Shown here piece after piece: positions 6,526 to 14,004 of a stretch of DNA of 14,004 nucleotides. A model generated the notes under the pieces. It did no database searches, was not told where the DNA came from, and saw only the letters and a list, made by a program, of their open reading frames with translations. A program made the position numbers and the translations under genes. Position 1 is the first letter of the stretch, and every line of letters starts with the position of its first letter. This DNA is from Acidimicrobiaceae bacterium (GTDB lineage: Bacteria > Actinomycetota > Acidimicrobiia > Acidimicrobiales > RAAP-2): positions 1 to 14,004 of the forward strand of contig PKZI01000108.1 in assembly GCA_003133005.1 (NCBI GenBank). The letters run 5' to 3'.

Positions 6526-6540
6526 CGGGGGAACACCCCG
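6526..6540. terminator. GC-rich hairpin between convergent genes
   Basis: CGGGG, loop GAACA, CCCCG: a perfect 5-base stem in the 44-base gap between the LLM oxidoreductase stop (6498) and the secreted-protein stop (6543). Its position suits a bidirectional terminator. GC-rich stems without a long T-run are common in high-GC bacteria, but the stem is short. Confidence 0.35.
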
Positions 6541-6542
6541 TT

Positions 6543-9500
6543 CTAACCTGAGATGACCACCACGATCGAGCTCGCTTGGGTTGTCCCGGTCACAGTTTCG
6601 CTGAGTGTGAAGTGGACCTCGGCGAGTCCGTGTGCCTTTAAGTACGCTTCGACCGCGTGCGCCCTCGCGAGGGCGAGTTGGCGGTGAGCGGCTGAGGCGG
6701 GCAGCGACGACTCACCTTCGAGATTCACCTCGACGTAGTGCCTCGCGGAGATTACTCTGTCGAAGGCCGCGACCTGGTTCCTCAACGTTCTCGACAGCGT
6801 CGAGGAATCCGTGGCGAAGGTGTGCACTGACCCGAGGCGCAACAGCACGGAGGGGCTTGCCGCGATCCACTGCGCGTAAAGGGTGAGTGGACCCGTCAGG
6901 GTGTACGTGGCTCCACCGTCACCCGCGAGCGTGCCGCCACTGGCCTGCGTAAACCAGCCCTCAAACGTGTGGCCCGCAAAAGTCGGCGCCGCGGGCAACG
7001 TCACAGTTGACCCGCTGATGCCCGACACGCTGGCTACCGCCGAACCACCGTCGCTCGCGAAACTTAACGTGACACTCGTCGTAGTCGTAGTCGGGCCAGG
7101 CGACGTGGGTGGAATGTACGGCGCCTCGTACTCGAAGGACCCCGCGTCACAATTCGCGCCCGCGCCCGGACGAAGGTCACCGCGTTCGTCAGTCGTCAGC
7201 GTGCAGTACGCGCTTGGAACCTCCTGGTAGGCCGAACTCGTCGGATCGATGGCGAAAGTCTCGGGACCGTTAGAGCCGTTGGCGGCGAGCGAGCTAGCCA
7301 AATTCAAGTTTGAATTGTCGGTCAGCGAACTTCCGGTGAAATCGCAGGTGTCGTCGGACTCTACGTTGTAGCCCCCATCGGGAGTAAAGGGGAAGCTCCC
7401 ATAACAATTCTGTGAATCGTCGAGAATTGAATTACTGATGGTGGTGGGCGAGCCCTGATCGGTGATCGCGTCGCCGTAATGATCCCCGAAGTCGCCTTCA
7501 AACGTGTCGTTCGTCACGATCGCGGCACTTGCGTAGAAGGTGAAGAACGAATCGCTTGGCCCGATCTGGGCGGCGGTCTCAAGGCTGTCGTTATAGATCC
7601 CCGCTCCTCCACTCACCGCCTCATTCTCAGAGAACGTGTCATTGGTGGCAACGAGGTACCCGTCTTCGGGTATATAGATGGCCCCTCCGTTGGTGCCGGC
7701 TGCGTCGTTGTCGAAGGTGTCGTTGGTGGCGATGAGGGTGCCGTCGTTGTAGATGGCGCCGCCGTCCTGACCATGATCGTTGAGGAACGTGTCGTTGGTC
7801 GCGATCACCGCGCCGTAGTTACGAATACCGCCACCGCCGCTTCCGAAGCCCTGGCCATCTTCAATGGTGAGATTCTGGAAGTTAACTAATCCGAGGTCAA
7901 CGATAAAATCCGAATCGGAGCTATCGGAGACGTAGCTTGAGTTGACGCCCGCTCCGACGATGTCAATGGTGTCGTTGTTCATAAGATCGATCTCGTCGCT
8001 CTCGTTGTACGTACCGGGTGCCACATCAATCGTCACTGACGTTTCGACCATGCTTTCGGCTTTATTGATTGCGCTTTGAATAGTGGGACAGGCTTGCGCT
8101 TGATCGGTGCACGCGATGCCGTTGTCGTTGCCGTTGACGTAGAGAGTCCTGGTGATATCCCAAAGTGCATAGAGGGTGATGTTCGCGGTGCCCATGGTGA
8201 GCCCCGTCACCGGAAAGGTCGAGTGGGGGACTGCTTCACCCGTGCAAGGATCGTCAGGAGACTCCTGCACGGTGCACCACCCGCCGAAGCCGTAACCCGT
8301 CAGCGTTGGGGGAGAACCGAAAAGGACGTTCACGTTCTCGCCAGGTCCGTACGTGTTGGAATCGGTCGGACCGCCACTGCCTCCGTTGGCATCGTAGGTC
8401 ACGGTGTAGCCCTGCCACTCGTACGCGCCCGCGTCGCAGTACGCCCCGGTCACGCCGGGTTGCGGTTCGCCCCTTTCGTCGAAGCCGTACGTGCAGTCGG
8501 GGGCTTCTTCGTACGCAGAACTTGAATGGTCTATCGCCATCGTTTCAGGTCCGCTCGATCCGTTCGTGGCGAGCGCAGCGAGGTTGATCGTGCTGCTGTT
8601 CACGACGTCACTCGCGCCAAAACCACAGGAGTGGTCGGATTCCACGTTGTAGCCGCCGTCGATGAAGGTCCCGTCGCAGGACTTATCCTGATCGAGAATG
8701 GAGTTGGTGACGGTGAAAGTTCCCCCGTTTTCAATACCCGCACCGTATTCGTTGCCGCTACTGGTGACCGTATTGGACGCGAGTGTCACGTTAAGCGCGC
8801 TCGCCGTTGAAGCAGTGTTGTCAATCGCTCCGCCAATGGCGTCTGCGCTTCCCCCTGCGGTCGCGCTGTCCTGGTTGAAAGTATCGTCAGTGAGCGTCGC
8901 CGTCGTGGTGTGCTGTGCTCCATCATAAAAACCACCACCAAAGGCGGAGCCACCTTGACCCATCGACATGCCGGCACCACCCTCACCGCCCGTCGCTTCG
9001 TCACTATAGAAAGTGTCCTTCGTAAGGTCGACCGTCGCGTTACCAGCGACGCTGCTGGGGATGAAGAGCGCGCCGCCGTAGGCGCTGCCGCCCGTACCGC
9101 CGGTACCGTTTATTGTGGCCTGGCGACCGCCACCACCATTGGCTGAGTCAGCAGAGAACGTCGACAAAGAAAAACTCGTTCTGCTTGCGCTACTGTAAAC
9201 GGCACCTCCCCAACTTTCGCCACCTGCGAAACCGTTGACGAGAACGCCGCCCGGACCGCCGTGGGCGCCGTCCTGGCTGAACGTGTCGAATTCGCCATAG
9301 AGGGTGCCTCCCGCGACGTCAACGGCACCACCTTCGGCGAAACCGCCGGCGTAGGGACCGTTACCGCCGCCTCCCCAGGCCGTGTTGTTGCTAAAGGTAT
9401 CGCCGCTGATCAAGAGTTCGCCGCTGGCGTCGTAGATCGCCCCGCCGTAGGCGTTTCCTCCTGGGCTAGATCCCGTCGCCGCACCATAGACAGCGTTGTT

Positions 9501-10025
9501 CGAAAGAATTGAGTCATCGACGGTGAGGTCCCCGCTCGCGTTGTCGATACCTCCCCCGTAGCCGTCGCCATCGGGATTAAGCGTCGAGTCAGCGCCGGTC
9601 GTGACGCCGTTTTCTATCGTCAGGTAGTTAATAATGACGGGACCCCCCGCACCAATGGTGAAGACGGAGCCGCTGGAATTGCCGTCCACGGTGGTCGTGG
9701 CCGCGGCCACGCCATGGATTGTGAGGGTGGCACTCGAAGGGACGTTGATCGTGTCGTTCTCTTTGTATGTGCCCGCGGCAACGTCGATCGTGATGACGCT
9801 GTTCGCGTACGTCTCGGCGACGTTGATTGCGGCTTGGATGGTTTGACATGCGTCCGTCGAACTGTCGAGACACGACGACCCCGAGGCGCTCGAGTTGACG
9901 TACAACGTCACCGGCGACGTTGCCGAGGCGTTTGTTGTCATCAATACGGCGAACGAACTAACCAGAACAGTGGTGGCCGCCACTTTGGCCCACGTGCCGA
10001 CTCGCACGCTCCGACGAGACAACAT
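6543..10025 (-). CDS. Large secreted beta-helix protein with InlB-type repeats and C-terminal OmpA-like domain
   Basis: 1160 residues from ATG 10025. A Sec signal peptide is clear: basic RRSVRVGTWAK, hydrophobic core to about residue 30, cleavage after ASA near 35. Two homologous modules follow (about 40-538 and 627-968). Each starts TLYVN-x-Gly-x-Cys-x-Asp-x-ACxTIQxAIN and goes through IDVAxGTYxExD and glycine-rich turns (GGAIYD, TNDTFxND), as in right-handed parallel beta-helices. Each closes with SILD, GGYNVESD-Cys and DERGxxxPG-CDAGxxE, resembling 'choice-of-anchor Q' ends. Each module is followed by an InlB B-repeat-like domain (about 540-623, VTYDANGG to TLYALW; and about 985-1053, LSFASDGG to TLYAQW), the second after a PT-rich linker. 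The last 100 residues (1060-1160, FATDSSTLSRTL to LALARAHAVEAYLKAHGL) resemble a peptidoglycan-binding OmpA C-terminal domain. Likely a cell-surface adhesin or glycan-binding protein; no enzymatic residues recognised. Confidence 0.85.
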   Translation of the reverse strand: MLSRRSVRVGTWAKVAATTVLVSSFAVLMTTNASATSPVTLYVNSSASGSSCLDSSTDACQTIQAAINVAETYANSVITIDVAAGTYKENDTINVPSSATLTIHGVAAATTTVDGNSSGSVFTIGAGGPVIINYLTIENGVTTGADSTLNPDGDGYGGGIDNASGDLTVDDSILSNNAVYGAATGSSPGGNAYGGAIYDASGELLISGDTFSNNTAWGGGGNGPYAGGFAEGGAVDVAGGTLYGEFDTFSQDGAHGGPGGVLVNGFAGGESWGGAVYSSASRTSFSLSTFSADSANGGGGRQATINGTGGTGGSAYGGALFIPSSVAGNATVDLTKDTFYSDEATGGEGGAGMSMGQGGSAFGGGFYDGAQHTTTATLTDDTFNQDSATAGGSADAIGGAIDNTASTASALNVTLASNTVTSSGNEYGAGIENGGTFTVTNSILDQDKSCDGTFIDGGYNVESDHSCGFGASDVVNSSTINLAALATNGSSGPETMAIDHSSSAYEEAPDCTYGFDERGEPQPGVTGAYCDAGAYEWQGYTVTYDANGGSGGPTDSNTYGPGENVNVLFGSPPTLTGYGFGGWCTVQESPDDPCTGEAVPHSTFPVTGLTMGTANITLYALWDITRTLYVNGNDNGIACTDQAQACPTIQSAINKAESMVETSVTIDVAPGTYNESDEIDLMNNDTIDIVGAGVNSSYVSDSSDSDFIVDLGLVNFQNLTIEDGQGFGSGGGGIRNYGAVIATNDTFLNDHGQDGGAIYNDGTLIATNDTFDNDAAGTNGGAIYIPEDGYLVATNDTFSENEAVSGGAGIYNDSLETAAQIGPSDSFFTFYASAAIVTNDTFEGDFGDHYGDAITDQGSPTTISNSILDDSQNCYGSFPFTPDGGYNVESDDTCDFTGSSLTDNSNLNLASSLAANGSNGPETFAIDPTSSAYQEVPSAYCTLTTDERGDLRPGAGANCDAGSFEYEAPYIPPTSPGPTTTTTSVTLSFASDGGSAVASVSGISGSTVTLPAAPTFAGHTFEGWFTQASGGTLAGDGGATYTLTGPLTLYAQWIAASPSVLLRLGSVHTFATDSSTLSRTLRNQVAAFDRVISARHYVEVNLEGESSLPASAAHRQLALARAHAVEAYLKAHGLAEVHFTLSETVTGTTQASSIVVVISG

Positions 10026-10029
10026 ACTG

Positions 10030-10036
10030 CTCCCTT
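10030..10036 (-). promoter_or_regulatory. Ribosome binding site that decides the secreted-protein start
   Basis: AAGGGAG on the minus strand, four bases before the ATG at 10025. In-frame alternatives ATG 10046 and TTG 10052 lack such a site and would only lengthen the signal peptide's N-terminus. Confidence 0.75.
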
Positions 10037-10186
10037 GCTCCCGCATCCTCAAATCGCACCGATGCCCGCACGAAACGAAGGCAACGGACCTTGTTCAAAG
10101 GACGACTTTGATTTTTTGAGATTACTTGAGTTCGGCCCGAAGAAATAGCCCTAATTTCCAGACATTGAGAGTGCGCTCTGACGCGA

Positions 10187-10200
10187 TCGAATCCATTCGA
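10187..10200. promoter_or_regulatory. Short palindrome upstream of the secreted-protein gene
   Basis: TCGAATCCATTCGA: perfect 6-base arms around a 2-base centre, about 160 bases upstream of the ATG at 10025 and 55 bases past the ABC exporter stop. Possible regulator site for the surface-protein gene; short enough to be chance. Confidence 0.28.
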
Positions 10201-10254
10201 GACTGGTCGTAAGTTCTGACGAATTGGCCTGTTCTCCCAGTTTTGTGGACCTCG

Positions 10255-12189
10255 TTACGAGCGAGTCGCGTCGCGTCCGCCCGATTCCAACCACGCTTCG
10301 TACATCGACGCGTAGGCGCCGCCTCGACCCAAAAGATCGTGCGGTGTACCGACTTCGACGATGCCGCCTTCGTCGATGACCACGATGCGGTCCGCGCGCT
10401 GTGCGGTGGTGAGTCGGTGCGCAATAAGTATGGCGGAGCGACCTTCGAGGAGACGATCGAGCGCTTTTTCAATGACCGTTTCGCTTTGCAGGTCGAGTGA
10501 CGACGTCGCTTCGTCGAGGATTAACACGCGAGGGCGCGCGAGAAAAGCGCGTGCCAGCGCCAGGAGTTGACGTTCTCCTGCGGACAATGTTTGGCCTCGC
10601 TCGTGAATAATCGTGTCGAGTCCGTCGGGGAGTCGTTCAATGAGTTCGTGTAGACCAACGACGTCGATGGCCTCTTCGATTTCAAGATCCGTGATGTTCG
10701 TGCGACCAAAACTCAGGTTGGTTCGTATTGAACCCGCGAACAGGAACGCTTCCTGGGGCACGACGCCTAACTGGGAACGCAATGAATGCAGGCTCACCGT
10801 GCGAATGTCGATGCCGTCGAGCAGAATTCGACCCGACGTGGGGTCATAGAAGCGATTCGCCAGTTTGGCCATGGTCGACTTGCCCGCGCCAGTGGGCCCA
10901 ACGAAGGCGACCGATTCGCCTGGCGCGATCTCGAGATTCACGTCGTGCAGGACGAGATTGTCCGGCCCGTAACCGAAGCTCACGTGATCGAACGTGATAC
11001 GACCTGCGATGGTCGGCAACTCGATCGCGTCGGGCATTTCGTCAATCGTGGGCGGCGTCTCCAGAAGTTCTCGCAGGCGAATGACCGAAGAACGACCCTG
11101 CTGGAGTGAGTTGTATTGCTGAACGAGTAATTGAATCGGCTGGAAGAAGCGATTGAGGTACAAGAAGAACGCGACCAATGCGCCGAGGCTGAGTTTGTGC
11201 TCGATCACCATGTGACCACCGATGCCGAGCAGTAACGCTGAACCGAAGATGCCGATCATGTTGGTCGAGGGTCCGTAGATCGCGTTCACTCGTCCGGTGT
11301 AGATGTTGGCGTCGCGGTAGGCGCCGACGACGTGGCGATGGTTTCGGATGTTTCGCTGTTGACGGTTGTTCGCGGTCACCACGCGGATGCCGTAGAGCGA
11401 CTCGGAAAGGTCTGCGAGCACGTTCGCGATCCGGTCGCGCGCGAGCAGGTATCCCTTCTCCGACGCGTGATGGAACCACAATGTGAACACGAACATGAGC
11501 GGCACCACGAGCAGCACGGTCCACAGGGCGAGTGTCACGTTGATCGCGAACAAGATGGCCGTGATCACAATCATGGTGAGACCCTGGGACGCGAACGAGC
11601 TGATGCCGTCTTGGACGAGCTGTTGGAGGTTCTCGACGTCGCTCGTCATTCGGCTCATGAGCACGCCGGCCTTCTCCTCGGTGAAGAAGTCCATGCTCAA
11701 TCGTTGAAAATGAATGAAGACGCGGATACGTAGGTCGTGCATGACGCGCGCCGCAAGCTTTCCCGTGACATCGACTTGGACACGTTGGAGCAGCGCGTTG
11801 GCGACCGCAAGCACCATGTAGAGCCCACCACAGACGAACACGACCTCGAGGGACCGGTGCCCCGGTAGCAAACCGTGGTTGATGGCAAGTTCTGTAAGTA
11901 AGGGGCCACCCTGAAGCAGCAAGCTCGTCAGAATAACCAGCAACGACCCTCCGGCGACCCAACCTGGGTAGACGCGCAACATACGAGGCAACGTGAGCGG
12001 AAGTCGCTCCTTGGCACTGGGGCGCTGCGAGAAACTCAGTGCGGAAGGTTCGCGCGGCGGTTCGGTCGCGAGGACCTTGTTGGCTTCGGATTGGAGTTCG
12101 CTCGGGATGCCCCCAAAGGGCAGCCCGGTTTGCTGCGAGGCGCCGAACATTCCGCCGCCACCGCCCCCGAAGCCACCGCCCCACGCCAT
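10255..12189 (-). CDS. ABC exporter, fused TMD-NBD subunit with the catalytic Walker B (second of a heterodimer)
   Basis: 644-residue half-transporter that should pair with the upstream gene's product to export lipids, drugs or peptides across the cytoplasmic membrane. An unusual glycine-rich N-terminus (GGG runs within residues 4-13) and a roughly 50-residue polar stretch precede the type-IV exporter transmembrane domain (about 75-360, six helices). In the nucleotide-binding domain, Walker A is GPTGAGKST (431-439), the Q-loop Gln479 is present, and Walker B ends in VLILDE with catalytic Glu560. The D-loop is SSLD and the switch is His591. The signature, however, is LSAGER (535-540) instead of LSGGQ. 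It therefore contributes the working Walker site and the deviant signature. Start ATG 12189, sharing one base with the upstream stop (TGATG), which implies translational coupling. The stop is TAA at 10255-10257. Substrate not predictable. Confidence 0.94.
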   Translation of the reverse strand: MAWGGGFGGGGGGMFGASQQTGLPFGGIPSELQSEANKVLATEPPREPSALSFSQRPSAKERLPLTLPRMLRVYPGWVAGGSLLVILTSLLLQGGPLLTELAINHGLLPGHRSLEVVFVCGGLYMVLAVANALLQRVQVDVTGKLAARVMHDLRIRVFIHFQRLSMDFFTEEKAGVLMSRMTSDVENLQQLVQDGISSFASQGLTMIVITAILFAINVTLALWTVLLVVPLMFVFTLWFHHASEKGYLLARDRIANVLADLSESLYGIRVVTANNRQQRNIRNHRHVVGAYRDANIYTGRVNAIYGPSTNMIGIFGSALLLGIGGHMVIEHKLSLGALVAFFLYLNRFFQPIQLLVQQYNSLQQGRSSVIRLRELLETPPTIDEMPDAIELPTIAGRITFDHVSFGYGPDNLVLHDVNLEIAPGESVAFVGPTGAGKSTMAKLANRFYDPTSGRILLDGIDIRTVSLHSLRSQLGVVPQEAFLFAGSIRTNLSFGRTNITDLEIEEAIDVVGLHELIERLPDGLDTIIHERGQTLSAGERQLLALARAFLARPRVLILDEATSSLDLQSETVIEKALDRLLEGRSAILIAHRLTTAQRADRIVVIDEGGIVEVGTPHDLLGRGGAYASMYEAWLESGGRDATRS

Positions 12190-14004
12190 CAGTCGAGACC
12201 CTTCGTGGTCTGGGCGAGCACTTCGGAGTAGAGAGGCGACGTCGCGAGAAGATGCTCGTGCGTGCCGCTCGCGATGACGCGTCCCTCGTCCATCAAGAGG
12301 ACCCGACTCGCGAGGGCGATGGTCGAGACGCGGTGCGCGATGACGATTGTCGTGCGCTGGGTCATCAGTTCACGCAACGCTGCGTAGATGCCGGCCTCTA
12401 CGTGCACGTCAATGGCACTCGTGGCGTCGTCGAGAATGAGGACCGGGGGGTTAACGAGCAAGGTGCGCGCGATGGCGATTCGCTGACGCTGACCACCCGA
12501 GAGTGTGTACCCGCGTTCGCCAATGACGGTGTCGTAGCCCTCGGGTAGGTGTTCGATGAATTCGTGCGCGTTCGCGGCACGCGCTGCTGCCTCTATTTCT
12601 TCGTATGAGGCGTCGGGTCGACCGTACGCGATGTTCTCGCTGATCGAGATCGAAAAGAGGAATGGCTCGTCAGTCACCACCCCGACGTTCGCGCGAAGAG
12701 ACGCGAGCGTCAGGTCGCGAACGTCGTGACCATCGACCTTCACTGACCCGTCGGCGACGTCGTAGAACCGCGTCACCAATCGAGCGACCGTTGACTTGCC
12801 CGATCCCGTGCGTCCCACGATCGCGACCGTCTCGCCGGCAGCGATGTGCGCGTCAAAGTCGTGGAGAATCTCGGCGCCGTTGGCGTAGATAAAACGAACG
12901 TGGTCGAAATCGAGCGTTCCCTTCACGTCGACCAGGTCGTACGCGCCGGGTCGCTCGACGATGTCGGGGCTCTCGTCAAGTACTTCGAAGATCCGCTCGG
13001 CACTCGCTTTGGCGCGTTGACCCATCATGACGAGTTGGCCCAACATCATGAACGGCGCCTGGAGCATCAAGAGATAGGCGTTAAAGGCGAGAATCGCCCC
13101 AATGCTGAGGTGTCCGAAGTAGGCCATCCACCCACCGAAGATGAGCACGAGCGCGAGTCCGACCTGGGGGAGGTTCTGTACCCAGGGCGACCACTTACCG
13201 CGGAACTGCGCGTCTTTGACGTAGGCCCACGCCACACGCTCCGCGGCGTCAGCGAGGCGGTTCACCTCAGCCTCCTCCTGGGCGAAGGACTTGACGACGC
13301 GAACGCCATTGACGTTCTCGTCCACGATCGTCGCGACGTCGGCGAGTCGCGACTGCGTGATCCAAGAGATCGGAAAGAGAACGCGACGCATGCGGATACC
13401 AATGAAGTACATCGCCGGCATGATCGTCATGGCGATCAGTGCCAGTTGCCAGTTGATCGACAGCATGAAGACGAACGCAATCACGCCAATGGAGGACTGC
13501 ACGATGATGAGCGGGGCGAACGTGGAGTACATCTGGACGCTTCGTATGTCACTGTTGGCGCGGCTAATGAGCTGCCCCGATTGCACGCGGTCGTAGAAAC
13601 CGAACGAGAGCCACGTGAGGTGCTCGTAGATGAGCGAGCGAAGATCCGCTTCCACGTTGTACGCGGTGTAGTACACGTACTGGCGCGAGACGATGCCGGT
13701 GATCCCGGCAAACAGGCCCACGAAGAGAATCTGGACTACTTCGTGGTTGAGACCCGTCGAGTGGTGCTGAATGGTCGTTATGGCGTGGTTCAACATGTTC
13801 GGTACGAGGGTCTGAAAGACCAGACTCACGAACGAAAGAACGATCGACGTGATGAAAGTGGCGCGGTGCGATGCGATGATCGGCAGAATCCTTCGCCACC
13901 AGGCAAGGCTCTTATCGCGTGATATCCGCGCTTTTGGACCGGGGTATTTTGAGCGGACACCGCCCAGAGGATTGGCCTTTACCGGTTCCAGGCCGCGCGA
14001 AGTC
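12189..14004 (-). CDS. ABC exporter, fused TMD-NBD subunit with degenerate ATP site (first of a heterodimer; N-terminus outside window)
   Basis: At least 604 residues are visible and the frame stays open to the right edge, so the true start is outside the window. An internal GTG at 13829 would remove most of the first membrane helix and is not the start. The visible N-terminus has a basic elbow region (ARISRDKSLAWWRRILP) and then the six-helix exporter domain. Motifs, numbered from the 13829 codon: Walker A GRTGSGKST (339-347) and a good LSGGQRQR signature (443-450). The Q-loop position is Asp387 (VVTDEP, canonical VVPQEP). Walker B ends ILDD, with Asp468 replacing the catalytic Glu (codon 12426-12428). 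The switch His499 is present. These changes mark the degenerate side of a heterodimeric exporter. It is transcribed into the next subunit with a 1-base TGATG overlap. Confidence 0.94.
   Translation of the reverse strand, partial: TSRGLEPVKANPLGGVRSKYPGPKARISRDKSLAWWRRILPIIASHRATFITSIVLSFVSLVFQTLVPNMLNHAITTIQHHSTGLNHEVVQILFVGLFAGITGIVSRQYVYYTAYNVEADLRSLIYEHLTWLSFGFYDRVQSGQLISRANSDIRSVQMYSTFAPLIIVQSSIGVIAFVFMLSINWQLALIAMTIMPAMYFIGIRMRRVLFPISWITQSRLADVATIVDENVNGVRVVKSFAQEEAEVNRLADAAERVAWAYVKDAQFRGKWSPWVQNLPQVGLALVLIFGGWMAYFGHLSIGAILAFNAYLLMLQAPFMMLGQLVMMGQRAKASAERIFEVLDESPDIVERPGAYDLVDVKGTLDFDHVRFIYANGAEILHDFDAHIAAGETVAIVGRTGSGKSTVARLVTRFYDVADGSVKVDGHDVRDLTLASLRANVGVVTDEPFLFSISISENIAYGRPDASYEEIEAAARAANAHEFIEHLPEGYDTVIGERGYTLSGGQRQRIAIARTLLVNPPVLILDDATSAIDVHVEAGIYAALRELMTQRTTIVIAHRVSTIALASRVLLMDEGRVIASGTHEHLLATSPLYSEVLAQTTKGLD

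Larger units (their letters stand above)
10026..10254. other. Intergenic region: promoter-bearing leader of the secreted-protein gene
   Basis: 229 bases between the ABC exporter stop (10255) and the secreted-protein start. It is more AT-rich than its surroundings, with an A-run on the minus strand around 10120-10127. It should hold the promoter of the surface-protein gene and the end of the ABC operon transcript. I could not assign -35/-10 boxes with confidence, and no U-tailed terminator was found. Confidence 0.5.

Noticed and set aside
7479..9146. Several plus-strand open frames and repeat-like DNA within the secreted-protein gene; considered as small genes or a CRISPR-like array
   Set aside because: The repeats are codon-level repeats of beta-helix rungs (GGA, TNDTF) with irregular length and no spacer pattern, and the plus-strand frames are antisense shadows.
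10122..10472. 116-residue minus-strand open frame spanning the gap before the secreted-protein gene
   Set aside because: Its start lies inside the ABC exporter's coding region in another frame and it has no recognisable domain or ribosome site.
11042..12184. 380-residue open frame on the minus strand inside the ABC exporter gene
   Set aside because: It overlaps a gene with all ABC motifs in another frame. Its product is Arg/His-rich without domains, as expected for an out-of-frame shadow in GC-rich DNA.
12846..13922. 358-residue open frame on the plus strand opposite the first ABC exporter subunit
   Set aside because: Antisense to a gene with intact transporter motifs; composition rich in charged residues, no recognisable domain, no ribosome site.
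1..14004. A defence system, mobile element, toxin-antitoxin pair, biosynthetic cluster or tRNA
   Set aside because: No transposase, integrase, nuclease, helicase, toxin-like pair or large synthase was seen, and no tRNA-like cloverleaf was noticed by eye. Gene content is transport, metabolism, regulation and one surface protein.

Overview
The window looks like a stretch of an actinobacterial chromosome, possibly of an Acidimicrobiia-like lineage (inference, not proven). The supporting signs are moderately high GC, frequent GTG starts, a luciferase-like oxidoreductase of the type that uses cofactor F420, and tightly overlapping ABC transporter pairs. No RNA gene, CRISPR array, insertion sequence, integrase or defence cluster was seen.

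Layout from left to right. Positions 1-630 (minus) hold the N-terminal 210 residues of a Rieske non-heme iron oxygenase, cut by the window edge. A small single-span membrane protein of unknown function (730-1023, plus) is divergent from it. A TetR-type repressor (1046-1705, minus) is divergent from a broken amidohydrolase remnant (1772-2140, plus), with a perfect palindrome, the likely operator, between them. A 162-base gap rich in inverted repeats leads to a two-gene ABC-2 exporter (2303-4032, plus; 4-base overlap). A hexameric-type glutamate dehydrogenase (4048-5322, minus) is divergent from an F420-type LLM oxidoreductase (5449-6498, plus). The second half is all on the minus strand. Reading in the direction of transcription, there is a heterodimeric ABC exporter (14004-12189 and 12189-10255, 1-base overlap, first gene cut by the window edge), and then a very large secreted protein (10025-6543). 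That protein has two beta-helix modules, two InlB-type repeats and a C-terminal OmpA-like domain.

How the parts work together. The ABC-2 pair forms a simple exporter: ATPase homodimer plus permease. The other ABC pair shows the asymmetry of heterodimeric exporters. The upstream subunit has Asp in place of the catalytic Glu and has lost its Q-loop Gln, and the downstream subunit has a deviant LSAGE signature, so one ATP site should be degenerate and the other normal. Glutamate dehydrogenase and the Rieske and LLM enzymes are metabolic and show no obvious shared pathway. The most unusual item is the beta-helix/InlB/OmpA-like surface protein. I did not find a clearly new multi-gene system here; the best leads are that protein's architecture, the decayed amidohydrolase beside its TetR operator, and several perfect inverted repeats in the intergenic regions.
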